Positions 8,704-16,929 of a stretch of 64,000 nucleotides of DNA are shown in pieces. A model generated the notes under the pieces. That model saw only the letters and a list, made by a program, of their open reading frames with translations. It did no database searches and had not been told where the DNA came from. The stretch is from assembly GCA_016195265.1 (NCBI GenBank), contig JACPZW010000076.1, positions 24,442-88,441 of the forward strand, in the 5' to 3' direction. The stretch's first letter is position 1, and each line of letters starts with the position of its first letter. A program made the position numbers and the translations under genes. This DNA comes from Acidobacteriota bacterium (GTDB lineage Bacteria; Acidobacteriota; Vicinamibacteria; Vicinamibacterales; CAVVIG01).

Positions 8704-10139
8704 CCCTTCCGCACACCGGACTGCTGGTCATCGGCGCGGGGCCCACGGGCCTCGGCGCCGCGTGGCGTCTCGTCGCGCGAGGGGAAACGGATTGGCGTCT
8801 CGCCGACGCCGCGCCGGGCGCCGGCGGTCTCGCCGGATCCGTCACCGACGAGCACGGGTTCACGTGGGACCTCGGCGGCCACGTGCAGTTCAGCCACTAC
8901 GACTACTTCGACGACCTGATGGACGATCTCCTCGGGCCGGACGGCTGGCTCTCTCACCAGCGCGAGTCGTGGGTGTGGCTGCGCCAACGCTTCGTGCCGT
9001 ATCCGTTTCAGCTGAACCTCCATCGCCTGCCGGAGCGCGAGCAGCGGCAGTGCGTCCGCGGATTGATCACGGCGGCGGTGGCGGCGTCGCAGGATGCGCC
9101 GCGGCCCGACAGCTTCGGCCGCTGGATCGACGCGGCGTTCGGCCCAGGCATCGGCGACGTTTTCCTGCGCCCGTACAACTGGAAGGTGTGGGCGCACGGG
9201 CTCGATCGCCTGTCGTGGTCCTGGATCGGCGATCGCGTCGCCCTCGTGGATCTGCCGCGCGTCGTCGAGAACATCCGGCTCGATCGCGACGATGTCTCGT
9301 GGGGACCGAACAATCAGTTCCGCTTCCCGCGCCACGGCGGCACCGGCGCCATCTGGCGCGCGCTGGCGGCGCGCCTCGATCAGGCCGCGCCCGGCCATCT
9401 GCAGTTCGGCCGGCGTGTCGCCTCCGTCAACACGGCGGCGCACGTCGTCACGTTCGCCGACGGCCGGCAGGTGCACTACGACCGCCTGCTGTCGACGATG
9501 CCGCTCGACGCGCTGGTCGCCGCGAGCGACCTCGCGCCGGCGCTGACGCCGGCGGCGCGCCGCCTGATGTTCTCGTCCACGCACGTGATCGGCATCGGCC
9601 TCCACGGTCACGCGCCGGCGCATCTGGCCGGCAAGTGCTGGATGTATTTCCCCGAGGACGACTGTCCGTTCTATCGCGCGACGCATTTCTCGCACTACTC
9701 GCCCAACAACGTGGCGGACATCACGCGGCAGTGGTCCCTGATGGCGGAAGTCGCCGAGTCGTCCGTCAAGCCGGTCGACGCCGCGCGCGTCGTCGGCGAG
9801 ACGATCGACGGCCTGCTGAACACGGGGCTCATCCCCGATCGCGCGGCCGTGCATCACACGTGGCATCGCCGGCTGCCGCGCGGCTATCCGACGCCGTCGC
9901 TCGGACGCGACGCGGCGCTGGAGGAACTGCTGCCCTCGTTCGAGGCGCGCGACGTGTTCAGCCGCGGCAGGTTCGGCGCGTGGAAGTACGAAGTGTCGAA
10001 TCAGGATCACAGCTTCGCGCAGGGCGTGGAGTGCGTCGATCGCCTGCGCACCGGCGCCGTGGAAACGACGCTGCACCAGCCGGAGATCGTCAACGCGCGG
10101 CGGTCGACGCCGCGTGCGGCGGCCTGGGGACGACGTTGA
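8700..10139 (+). CDS. glf: UDP-galactopyranose mutase, eukaryotic-type
   Basis: This 479-residue FAD protein has the dinucleotide-binding start LLVIGAGPTGLGAAWRL (about residues 8-24). Diagnostic UGM stretches follow: FTWDLGGHVQFSHYDYFDD, RFVPYPFQLNLHRLP, and near the C-terminus RFGAWKYEVSNQDHSFAQG. These resemble the fungal/protozoan UDP-galactopyranose mutases rather than the shorter classical bacterial Glf (about 370-390 residues). The enzyme uses reduced flavin to interconvert UDP-galactopyranose and UDP-galactofuranose, so the exported glycan likely contains galactofuranose. Start and stop codons sit in the run of translationally coupled genes. Confidence 0.85.
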   Translation: MTLPHTGLLVIGAGPTGLGAAWRLVARGETDWRLADAAPGAGGLAGSVTDEHGFTWDLGGHVQFSHYDYFDDLMDDLLGPDGWLSHQRESWVWLRQRFVPYPFQLNLHRLPEREQRQCVRGLITAAVAASQDAPRPDSFGRWIDAAFGPGIGDVFLRPYNWKVWAHGLDRLSWSWIGDRVALVDLPRVVENIRLDRDDVSWGPNNQFRFPRHGGTGAIWRALAARLDQAAPGHLQFGRRVASVNTAAHVVTFADGRQVHYDRLLSTMPLDALVAASDLAPALTPAARRLMFSSTHVIGIGLHGHAPAHLAGKCWMYFPEDDCPFYRATHFSHYSPNNVADITRQWSLMAEVAESSVKPVDAARVVGETIDGLLNTGLIPDRAAVHHTWHRRLPRGYPTPSLGRDAALEELLPSFEARDVFSRGRFGAWKYEVSNQDHSFAQGVECVDRLRTGAVETTLHQPEIVNARRSTPRAAAWGRR

Positions 10140-10144
10140 CGCCG

Positions 10145-11323
10145 ATGACGCCGCGTCCGAGCGTCGTCTATCTCTCGCCCGACAAGATGGGCGGGATCAT
10201 CACCGTCATTCAGAATCTGCTCGACAACCGCGGACCACAGAGCCTGGCGGCCGAGGTGCTGCTCGTCCACAACCACCTGAGCGCCGACACGCGTTTCGCT
10301 GGACAGCTGAATTGCGATCGGCAGACGACGATCGAGCACACGCTGCCGCTGGAGAATCTTCGCGTGGTGCTGCGGCGGATGGCCCGGGCGATCACGCCCG
10401 GTCCGGGCATCGTCGTGGCGAGCGATCTCATCGATCTGGCGATGCTCTCGGTGCACGACGTCGGCCGCGCCGTCGTGCTGATCCTCCACGGCGACGACGA
10501 CTATTACTACGGCCTCGCGCAGAAGCACGACGCCGTCATCCACGCGTACGTCGCGGCCAGCCACCAGATGTACACGCGTCTGCGCGAGCTGCTGCCGCAC
10601 CGCGCCTCGATGATCTTTCATCTGCCCTACGGGATTCCGATCCCGCCGCGGGTCCGGCGCCCCGCGAGCGGGCCGCTGCGGCTCATCTTCGCCGGACGGA
10701 TTGAGCCCAACAAAGGCGTCATGGATTTGCCCGCGATCGATGCCAGCCTGCGCGCGCGCGGCATCGATCGGACGTGGACGATTACCGGCGGCGGGCCGGA
10801 CGCCGCGCGGCTGCGAGCGGCGTGGGCCGGCGTGCCCGGCGTCACGTTTACCGGCACGCTCACGCGGCCGGCCACGATCGACCTGCTGGCCGACCATGAC
10901 GTCTTCGTCCTGCCCACGCGCAGCGAAGGCTTTCCGCTCGCGCTGCTGGAAACGCTGGGCACGGGCACGGTGCCTGTGGTCAGCGACGTCCCGAGCGGCG
11001 TGCCGGACCTAGTCGAGAACGACGTCACTGGCCTGCGTCCGCCCGTCGGCGACGTGGACGCGTTCGCGGCCGCCATCGCAGGACTCGCGGCCGATCGCGC
11101 GTCACTCGAGCGGATGAGCGCCAACGGCCGGCGGCTGATCGAAACGCAGTACGACATTCGCGATCGCGCGGTCGCCTACGAGGCGCTCTTCGCGCGCTAC
11201 GCGGAGATCTACAAGCCGCTCTCGCCGGACGCGAAGCTGCAGTACGGCAGCCGCCTCGACCAGGCGTGGATCCCCAACATCCTCGTGCGCGGCGTGCGCA
11301 CCGCCATCAGGATGGCGCGATAA
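10145..11323 (+). CDS. Glycosyltransferase, GT4 family
   Basis: This 392-residue GT-B glycosyltransferase has an N-terminal acceptor domain with MGGIITVIQNLLDNRG and a donor domain with LIFAGRIEPNKGVMDL. The EX7E-type motif SEGFPLALLETLGTGTVPVV is intact. It probably adds one sugar to the lipid-linked repeat unit. The first ATG is at 10145; an in-frame TTG at 10136 has a GGGGA five bases upstream and overlaps the mutase stop, so it is a credible alternative start. The spacing to the next gene (about 17 bp) contains a weak AGG. Confidence 0.85.
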   Translation: MTPRPSVVYLSPDKMGGIITVIQNLLDNRGPQSLAAEVLLVHNHLSADTRFAGQLNCDRQTTIEHTLPLENLRVVLRRMARAITPGPGIVVASDLIDLAMLSVHDVGRAVVLILHGDDDYYYGLAQKHDAVIHAYVAASHQMYTRLRELLPHRASMIFHLPYGIPIPPRVRRPASGPLRLIFAGRIEPNKGVMDLPAIDASLRARGIDRTWTITGGGPDAARLRAAWAGVPGVTFTGTLTRPATIDLLADHDVFVLPTRSEGFPLALLETLGTGTVPVVSDVPSGVPDLVENDVTGLRPPVGDVDAFAAAIAGLAADRASLERMSANGRRLIETQYDIRDRAVAYEALFARYAEIYKPLSPDAKLQYGSRLDQAWIPNILVRGVRTAIRMAR

Positions 11324-11340
11324 GGCAAAGTGAGTCATCG

Positions 11341-12138
11341 ATGAAGATTCTGATTCTCTGCGGCGGCTACGGATCGCGCCTGGCGGGCGCCGGCGGCGAC
11401 GTGCCGAAGCCGATGGTGCCCATCGGCGGCAAGCCGATCGTGTGGCACATCATGAAGGGCTTCGCGCACTGGGGCTACCGGGACTTCGTGCTGTGCCTCG
11501 GCTATCGCTCCGATCTCTTCAAGCAGTACTTCCTCAATCTGTCCACGATGCTGAACGACGTGACGATCGAGGTGGGCGCCGGGACACAGCCGGTGCTGCA
11601 CGCGCGTCCGCCCGAGCAGGACTGGCGCATCACGCTCGCCGAAACGGGGCACGACAGCCTGACCGGCACGCGCGTGAAGCGCGGCGGCGCGTTCGTTCCC
11701 CCCGACGACGACCTCTTCGCCGTCACGTACGGCGACGGCGTGACGAGCGTGGACTTCCGCAAAGTCGTGGCGTTTCATCGGGCGCACGGCAAGCTCGCCA
11801 CGGTGACGGTCGTGCATCCGCCCAGCCGCTTCGGCGAGCTCACGTTCGCCGACAACGGCCTCGTCGGCGAGTTCAACGAGAAGCCGCAGGTGTCGGCCGG
11901 CTGGATCAGCGGCGGCTTCTTCGTTTTCTCGCGCGCGTTCCTTGATCGCCTCCCCGACCGCCCCGACCTGATGCTCGAACGCGAACCGCTCCAGCAGCTC
12001 ACGCGCGACGGCCAGCTGATGGCGTATCAGCACGACGGCTTCTGGTTCTGCATGGACACGCCGCGCGACTATCAGCAGCTGTCGGAGATGTGGGCGTCGG
12101 GCCGTGCGCCGTGGGCCATCTGGGAGGGTCGGTCATGA
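11341..12138 (+). CDS. rfbF: Glucose-1-phosphate cytidylyltransferase
   Basis: This 265-residue nucleotidyltransferase starts MKILILCGGYGSRL and has the PKPMVPIGGKPIVWHIMKG signature, then FAVTYGDGVT and WISGGFFVFSR. All match RfbF/DdhA, which makes CDP-glucose from CTP and glucose-1-phosphate. It is the first step of CDP-linked deoxysugar synthesis in the cytoplasm. The next gene, CDP-glucose dehydratase, overlaps it by four bases, as is usual for this pair. Length agrees with the family (about 257 residues). Confidence 0.93.
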   Translation: MKILILCGGYGSRLAGAGGDVPKPMVPIGGKPIVWHIMKGFAHWGYRDFVLCLGYRSDLFKQYFLNLSTMLNDVTIEVGAGTQPVLHARPPEQDWRITLAETGHDSLTGTRVKRGGAFVPPDDDLFAVTYGDGVTSVDFRKVVAFHRAHGKLATVTVVHPPSRFGELTFADNGLVGEFNEKPQVSAGWISGGFFVFSRAFLDRLPDRPDLMLEREPLQQLTRDGQLMAYQHDGFWFCMDTPRDYQQLSEMWASGRAPWAIWEGRS

Positions 12139-13223
12139 GCGCGGCAGACAACGGATGGATCGACGGGTATCGCGGCCGCCGCGTGCTGGTGACCGGACAC
12201 ACGGGCTTCAAGGGCGCGTGGCTGTCGCTCTGGCTGACGGAACTCGGCGCCGACGTCACGGGCTACAGTCTCGCGCCCTGGACCGACCCGAATCTGTTCA
12301 CGGCGGCGCGCCTCTCCTCGCGCCTGCGCCACATCGAAGCGGACGTGCGCGATCTCGACACCTTCCGCCGCGCGTGGTGCGCGTGCCGGCCCGACGTCGT
12401 GTTCCATCTTGCCGCGCAGCCGATCGTGCGCGAGAGCTACCGGACGCCCGTCGACACGGTGACGACCAACGTCGTCGGGACTACCCACGTGCTCGAGATG
12501 GCGCGCGAGGCGGACTGGCCGATCGCCGTCGTGTGCGTCACGAGCGACAAGTGCTACGACAACGTCGAGTGGGCGTACGGCTATCGCGAGGACGACCGGC
12601 TGGGCGGCGCCGACGTGTACAGCGGCAGCAAGGCGATGGCCGAGGTCATCGTCAGCAGCTACCGGCGCAGTTTCTTCAACGCCGTCGATCGGCCGGCGGT
12701 CGCCACCGCGCGCGCCGGCAACGTGATTGGCGGCGGCGACTGGCAGGCGGATCGGCTCGTCCCGGACTGCGTGCGCGCGCTCGTGGCGGGGAAGCGGATC
12801 GACGTGCGTCACCCGGAGGCCGTGCGGCCGTGGCAGCACGTGCTCGAACCGCTGTCCGGCTACCTGACCCTCGGTGCGCTGCTGCAGCGGCGGGACGACG
12901 ACGGCCTCGCGGCGCGCGGCGCGTGGAACTTCGGTCCGACGATTCCCAACGCGCGTTCGGTGGGCGCGCTGGTCGCGGCGCTGATTCGTGAGTGGGGCGG
13001 CGGGGAGTGGAGCCAGCCGCCGGATGACGGCGCGGGCCACGAGGCGACGCTGCTGCGCCTCGCGATCGACAAGGCGCAGATGCGGCTCGGATGGCATCCG
13101 CGCTGGGAGTTCGACGCCGCGATTCGCCGCACCGTCGACTGGTACAAGACCCACTACGCCGGCGGCGACGTCGTCGCGCGATCGCTTGCGCAGATCGCCG
13201 AGTACACCTCTGGAGCCGCGTGA
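12135..13223 (+). CDS. rfbG: CDP-glucose 4,6-dehydratase
   Basis: This 362-residue extended SDR has VLVTGHTGFKGAWLSLWL at the NAD site (about residues 16-33), HLAAQPIVRESYRTP and catalytic YSGSK. These are characteristic of RfbG/DdhB, which converts CDP-glucose to CDP-4-keto-6-deoxyglucose. With rfbF just upstream it forms the common trunk of CDP-3,6-dideoxyhexose and CDP-6-deoxyhexose pathways. No RfbH-type (DdhC) 3-dehydrase is present nearby, so the product is more likely a 6-deoxyhexose than a 3,6-dideoxyhexose. Confidence 0.93.
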   Translation: MSAADNGWIDGYRGRRVLVTGHTGFKGAWLSLWLTELGADVTGYSLAPWTDPNLFTAARLSSRLRHIEADVRDLDTFRRAWCACRPDVVFHLAAQPIVRESYRTPVDTVTTNVVGTTHVLEMAREADWPIAVVCVTSDKCYDNVEWAYGYREDDRLGGADVYSGSKAMAEVIVSSYRRSFFNAVDRPAVATARAGNVIGGGDWQADRLVPDCVRALVAGKRIDVRHPEAVRPWQHVLEPLSGYLTLGALLQRRDDDGLAARGAWNFGPTIPNARSVGALVAALIREWGGGEWSQPPDDGAGHEATLLRLAIDKAQMRLGWHPRWEFDAAIRRTVDWYKTHYAGGDVVARSLAQIAEYTSGAA

Positions 13224-13681
13224 CGCGCACGGCTGACCCCATCGTCCACGGCGTCGAGATCCGGGCGCTCGCCGTCATCGCCGACGCGCGCGGCGCCGTC
13301 CTGCACATGCTGCGGGCCGACGCGCCGCACTTTCAGAAGTTCGGCGAAATCTATTTCAGCCTCGTCAATCCCGGCTGCGTGAAGGCGTGGCACCGGCATC
13401 GCACGATGGTCCTGAACTACGCGGTGCCGCGCGGGCGCGTGCGCGTGGCGATTCATGACGATCGCGACGCGTCGCCGACGCGCGGCGCCACGATGGAGAT
13501 CGAAACCGGCGAATCCGACTACCGCTTGATCACGATCCCCGCGGGGACGTGGTCCGGTTTCTGCGCGATTGGCGACGCGCCGGCGCTCGTCGCCAATTGC
13601 GCGACCCTTCCGCACGATCCCGACGAGATCGATCGGCGGCCCTCCGACGATCCGTCGATTCCCTATGTCTGGACCACGTAG
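13220..13681 (+). CDS. RmlC-like cupin, nucleotide-sugar epimerase-related
   Basis: This 153-residue single-domain cupin is of the dTDP-4-dehydrorhamnose 3,5-epimerase superfamily. Supporting segments are FGEIYFSLVNPGCVKAWHRH with the catalytic-type histidine, NYAVPRGRVRVAIHDD and IPAGTWSGF. Related proteins in rfbF-rfbG clusters epimerise CDP-4-keto-6-deoxyglucose. I chose GTG 13220 because it overlaps the dehydratase stop (GTGA) and gives a full-length domain. Its TAG stop lies inside the first unit of a 39-bp tandem repeat, so the last codons come from repeat DNA. Confidence 0.8.
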   Translation: MTRTADPIVHGVEIRALAVIADARGAVLHMLRADAPHFQKFGEIYFSLVNPGCVKAWHRHRTMVLNYAVPRGRVRVAIHDDRDASPTRGATMEIETGESDYRLITIPAGTWSGFCAIGDAPALVANCATLPHDPDEIDRRPSDDPSIPYVWTT

Positions 13682-13847
13682 GCCGCGTACTTTCGTACCC
13701 GGCACGTCCGGGCCACGTAGGCCGGGTCCTTTTGGACCCGGCACGTCCGGGCCACGTAGGCTGGGTGCTTTTGGGCCCGGCACGTCTGGGCCACGTAGGC
13801 CGGGTCCTTTTGGACCCGGCGACTCTGGCGGGTCCACAGGACCCGCC
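13674..13847 (+). repeat. 39-bp tandem hairpin repeats (4 units) plus related hairpin
   Basis: Units start at 13674, 13713, 13752 and 13791 with an exact 39-bp period, sharing CCACGTAGGCCGGGTCC and GGACCCGGCACGTC. Units 2 and 4 contain a perfect 9-bp stem GCCGGGTCC/GGACCCGGC around a TTTT loop (13721-13742 and 13799-13820). Units 1 and 3 have mismatched stems. A last hairpin, GGCGGGTCC-ACA-GGACCCGCC, lies at 13827-13847. The array could dampen read-through or protect mRNA 3' ends, as REP-type elements do. Translation of the array would give a 13-residue proline/glycine repeat, but nothing supports that it is coding. Confidence 0.9.
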
Positions 13848-13865
13848 CTACATCTCTTACGCGGC

Positions 13866-14753
13866 ATGCGCGTCCTCGTGACGGGCGCGCGCGGCTTCCT
13901 GGGATCCCACCTGATGACCGCGCTGCGCGCGCAGGGCGCCGACGCGCGCGCGTTCGCCGGCGACATCACCGATGCGGCGGCGATCCGCGAAGCGGTGGCC
14001 GCCGTGCGGCCGTCGATCGTGTTTCATCTCGCCGCCTACGGAACGACGCCCGTGCAGCCGGACGTGCCGCGGATGATTGACGTGAACGTCGGAGGCACAC
14101 AGAAGCTCTGGGACGCGCTGGACGCGCTGGACGACGTGGAGTGCCGGCTGGTGCAGACCGGATCGTGTGGCGAGTACGGGCCGGCGAATGCGCCCCTGCG
14201 CGAGGATCACGTTTGCCGGCCGACGACGCCCTACACGCGCACGCTGCACGAAGCCGTCGAGCTCTCGCTCGATCAGGCGCGGCGGTACGGGCGCGAGCTG
14301 ATCGTGCTGCGGCCCTTCGGACCGTACGGTCCCGGCGATCGCCCCGAGCGGATCGTGCCGCACGTGATCGACGGACTTCTATCCGGCGGGCGCGTGGCGG
14401 TGTCGAGCGGCGACCAGCGGCGCGACTACTCGTATGTGAGCGATCACATGCGCGCGTTCCTGCTCGCGGCGACGGCGCCCGTCGATGCGCTGCCCGCGGT
14501 CTTCAACATCGGCACGGGGCGGCCCCTTCGCGTGCGCGCGCTTGTCGAGACGATCGCCGCGCTGGTCGCGCCGGATGCGATCGCCCGCGTGGACTTCGGC
14601 GCCGTGCCGAAACGCCGCGGCGAAGGCGACATGATGGTCGCCGACCCTGACGCGGCCCGCCGCGCGCTCGGATACGAGCCGGCCGTCACGCTCGAGGACG
14701 GCCTCGCGCGGACGATCGCGTGGCACGCGGCGCAGCTGAGAGTGGCGCGATGA
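13866..14753 (+). CDS. NAD-dependent epimerase/dehydratase-like SDR, altered active site
   Basis: This 295-residue extended SDR has VLVTGARGFLGSHLMTAL at the N-terminus, FHLAAYGT, and YSYVSDHMRAFLLAA in the second half. Its position after RfbF, RfbG and an epimerase-like cupin suggests the final 4-ketoreductase or an isomerase of a CDP-6-deoxyhexose. At the expected YxxxK it reads PYTRTLHEAV, so the catalytic lysine is replaced by leucine while TGSCGEYG supplies the usual Ser/Thr region. It may use a different proton relay or be partly inactive. It starts right after the tandem repeat array and its stop overlaps the next start. Confidence 0.8.
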   Translation: MRVLVTGARGFLGSHLMTALRAQGADARAFAGDITDAAAIREAVAAVRPSIVFHLAAYGTTPVQPDVPRMIDVNVGGTQKLWDALDALDDVECRLVQTGSCGEYGPANAPLREDHVCRPTTPYTRTLHEAVELSLDQARRYGRELIVLRPFGPYGPGDRPERIVPHVIDGLLSGGRVAVSSGDQRRDYSYVSDHMRAFLLAATAPVDALPAVFNIGTGRPLRVRALVETIAALVAPDAIARVDFGAVPKRRGEGDMMVADPDAARRALGYEPAVTLEDGLARTIAWHAAQLRVAR

Positions 14754-15868
14754 GCGCGCGATCGGACGCCGGGCGGGCGCGCGCCAAGGGGTCGATCCTG
14801 CGACGCGTCGCCGGCCGCTTCGCCGACGCGGTCACCCGCCGGCACGTCGCCCTGCTCCCGCGCGAAGCGCGCGACGAGCGCCTGATCTTCGATCTGCGCG
14901 CGCCGTACCGTGTCGAGGGCGACGTCCTGTCGATCGAGCTGCTCGAGCCGGAAGGCGGCAGACTCCAGGCCGTGCTGAGCGGCGACGCGGGGACGACGCT
15001 GTGGACCGGCGCTTCGCATTCCTACGATGGCCCGTGCCGCTTTCAGTTCAACCTCGAGACCGGCGACGTAACGCTCGACGGCGCGGCGTGGGGCCGCGCG
15101 GACGCGCGCGCGCTTCCCGCGCGCTTCAGCTGGCGCTTCACCCGGACCGGGCCAGGCGGATCGGTGGCGCGCCGGACGAGTCACTATCGCGCGGGCGCGA
15201 CTGGATCGGACGTCGAGCCCGGCCCGGGCGACGAGATTCCGCTCCTGCTCGCGGTGATGACGTCGTGGCGCGCGGGCGCGCCGCTGCTGGACGTCGTCGC
15301 CGACGGTGCCGGCGGCGCCGGGGCCGCCCAACGCCTCCGCGCCGTCGACGCCCGATTCGGCATCGCCGGCGTCGGCCTCGATCTGTCGCGCGCTGCGGAC
15401 TGCGGCGCCGCGCACGCGACCGCGCTCCAGTGCGACCGCCTGCCGGCGGCGGTCCGCGCAGAAGGGCCGTTCCGCACGATCCTGATGATCTCGGTGCTCG
15501 AGCGGCTCGGCGAACCGCGCGCGGCGCTTTCAGCGATGACCGCGCTCGCCGTCAAGGGCACGGTGCTCGTGGTCGACACGTTCAACGCCGACAGCCTGTC
15601 GCGCCGGATCTTCGGCGGCGACTGGGAAGGCTACGCCGACCCCGCGCATGTGAGCAGCGAGGCGGTCAGCGCGCGCACTGTACCGACCTGGCTCGACGAG
15701 CTCGGCTGGCGCGTCGTCGAGCGGCGCACGCGCCACACCTGGGATCGCAGCGACGATCCGACGCACCAGGCGCTGCGCGACTGGTGGGATCGGGATGCAC
15801 GCTTCCGCCGGCTGCTCGTCGAGCGGGATCTGGGCGACCGCATGCTGTGTGTCGCCATCAAATCATGA
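14750..15868 (+). CDS. Methyltransferase-like protein with extra N-terminal domain
   Basis: This 372-residue protein has a C-terminal half like a class I SAM methyltransferase: APLLDVVADGAGGAGAAQRL as a loose motif I, ISVLERLGEPRAALSAMTAL, TVLVVDTFNADSL and a WLDELGWRVVERR ending. The first 170 residues are predicted beta-rich (VLSIELLEPEGGRLQAVL) and match no family I can name. Motif I is glycine-rich but irregular, so activity is uncertain. Its position among glycosyltransferases suggests modification of the glycan. The ATG overlaps the SDR stop. Confidence 0.6.
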   Translation: MSARSDAGRARAKGSILRRVAGRFADAVTRRHVALLPREARDERLIFDLRAPYRVEGDVLSIELLEPEGGRLQAVLSGDAGTTLWTGASHSYDGPCRFQFNLETGDVTLDGAAWGRADARALPARFSWRFTRTGPGGSVARRTSHYRAGATGSDVEPGPGDEIPLLLAVMTSWRAGAPLLDVVADGAGGAGAAQRLRAVDARFGIAGVGLDLSRAADCGAAHATALQCDRLPAAVRAEGPFRTILMISVLERLGEPRAALSAMTALAVKGTVLVVDTFNADSLSRRIFGGDWEGYADPAHVSSEAVSARTVPTWLDELGWRVVERRTRHTWDRSDDPTHQALRDWWDRDARFRRLLVERDLGDRMLCVAIKS

Positions 15869-15898
15869 GTCCGGAATGACGCCGATCCGGATGGAGCG

Positions 15899-16846
15899 AT
15901 GAGCGAGCCGCGCGTCAGCGTGCTGCTGACGTCCTACAACCGCGAGCGCTACGTCGCCTCGTCGATCGAGAGCGTGCTGGGTCAAACGCTCGGCGATTTC
16001 GAGCTCCTCATCACCGACAACTGCTCGACCGACGGCACGCTCGACATCATCCGCTCCTACGAGCGTCTCGATCGCCGCGTGCGCGTCGTCGTCAACGAGC
16101 GCAATCTCGGACAGTTCGGCAACCGCAACCGCGCGGCGGAACTCGCGCGGGCCCCGCTGATCAAATACCACGACTCCGACGATCTGATGTACGCGCACTG
16201 CCTCGAGACCATGGTCTCGATGCTCTCGTCGGAGCCGAGCGCGGGGTTCGGATTGACGAGCGGCTGGTGCTGGCCCGGCGGCCCCTGCCCGATGCTGCTG
16301 ACGCCGCGCATGGCGTATCAGCGCGAGTTCCTCGGCGACGGGATGTTCATGTGCGGCACGGGCGGCGCGATCTTCCGCGCGCAGGTGTTCCGCGATCTCG
16401 GCGGCTGGGTGGATGAAGGCGCGCCGTCCGACTATTACTTCTGGCTCCGCGCCTGCACGCGCGTGAACGTTCTTCTGTTGCCCGCTGACCTCTTCTGGTA
16501 CCGCATGCACCCCACGCAGGAATTCCAGAGCGAGAAGGCGCAGCGCGAGTACGCGCACGTCTTCGGCGCGTCGTGGCGGGCGCTGCATGCGGACGCCTGT
16601 CCGCTGACGCTGGAGGAACGGGAGCAGGCCAAGCGCAACCGCGCCTACCACCTGATGAAACGGACCTACCAGGATCTTCGGCGCGGCCGGTGGACGTCCG
16701 CGAGACTGAGGCTGCAGCATTCAGGCCTCGGCGTCTCCGACTGGCTGACCTACCTGCGCCGGCCGCGGCGCGACGCGCTCGCGGGGACGCCGCTCGATGC
16801 GGATCGCGACTTCGTGATTCCGCGCGCGATGACGCCGCCTCGATGA
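15899..16846 (+). CDS. Glycosyltransferase, GT2 family
   Basis: This 315-residue GT-A protein starts PRVSVLLTSYNRERYVASSI, followed by LLITDNCSTDGT and the acidic donor/metal motif in KYHDSDDLMYAHC. An acceptor-loop region GGWVDEGAPSDYYFWLRA contains the usual catalytic-base acidic residue. It probably adds one sugar to the lipid-linked glycan. It has no membrane segments and is probably cytoplasmic and membrane-associated. A GGATGGAGCG stretch upstream may serve as ribosome site. Confidence 0.88.
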   Translation: MSEPRVSVLLTSYNRERYVASSIESVLGQTLGDFELLITDNCSTDGTLDIIRSYERLDRRVRVVVNERNLGQFGNRNRAAELARAPLIKYHDSDDLMYAHCLETMVSMLSSEPSAGFGLTSGWCWPGGPCPMLLTPRMAYQREFLGDGMFMCGTGGAIFRAQVFRDLGGWVDEGAPSDYYFWLRACTRVNVLLLPADLFWYRMHPTQEFQSEKAQREYAHVFGASWRALHADACPLTLEEREQAKRNRAYHLMKRTYQDLRRGRWTSARLRLQHSGLGVSDWLTYLRRPRRDALAGTPLDADRDFVIPRAMTPPR

Positions 16847-16896
16847 ACGGCGTCTCCCGTACGCGCGGGCCGGCCGATCGCGTCGTGCGCGTCTGC

Positions 16897-16929
16897 TGAA
16901 CGCCCGATGAACGCCCGATGAACGCTCGA
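16897..16929 (+). repeat. 11-bp tandem repeat carrying three potential start codons
   Basis: The unit TGAACGCCCGA is present three times, the last with one change (TGAACGCTCGA), directly upstream of the next gene. Each junction makes an ATGA, and the ATGs at 16907, 16918 and 16929 are in different frames because the period is 11. Only the last opens the glycosyltransferase frame. The rest of the short gap (16847-16896) shows nothing recognisable. Confidence 0.8.

Noticed and set aside
13569..13865. Upstream in-frame extension of the SDR through the 39-bp repeats (13-residue Pro/Gly repeat protein)
   Set aside because: The extension overlaps the cupin gene in another frame and consists of hairpin repeats. 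The SDR fold begins normally at ATG 13866.
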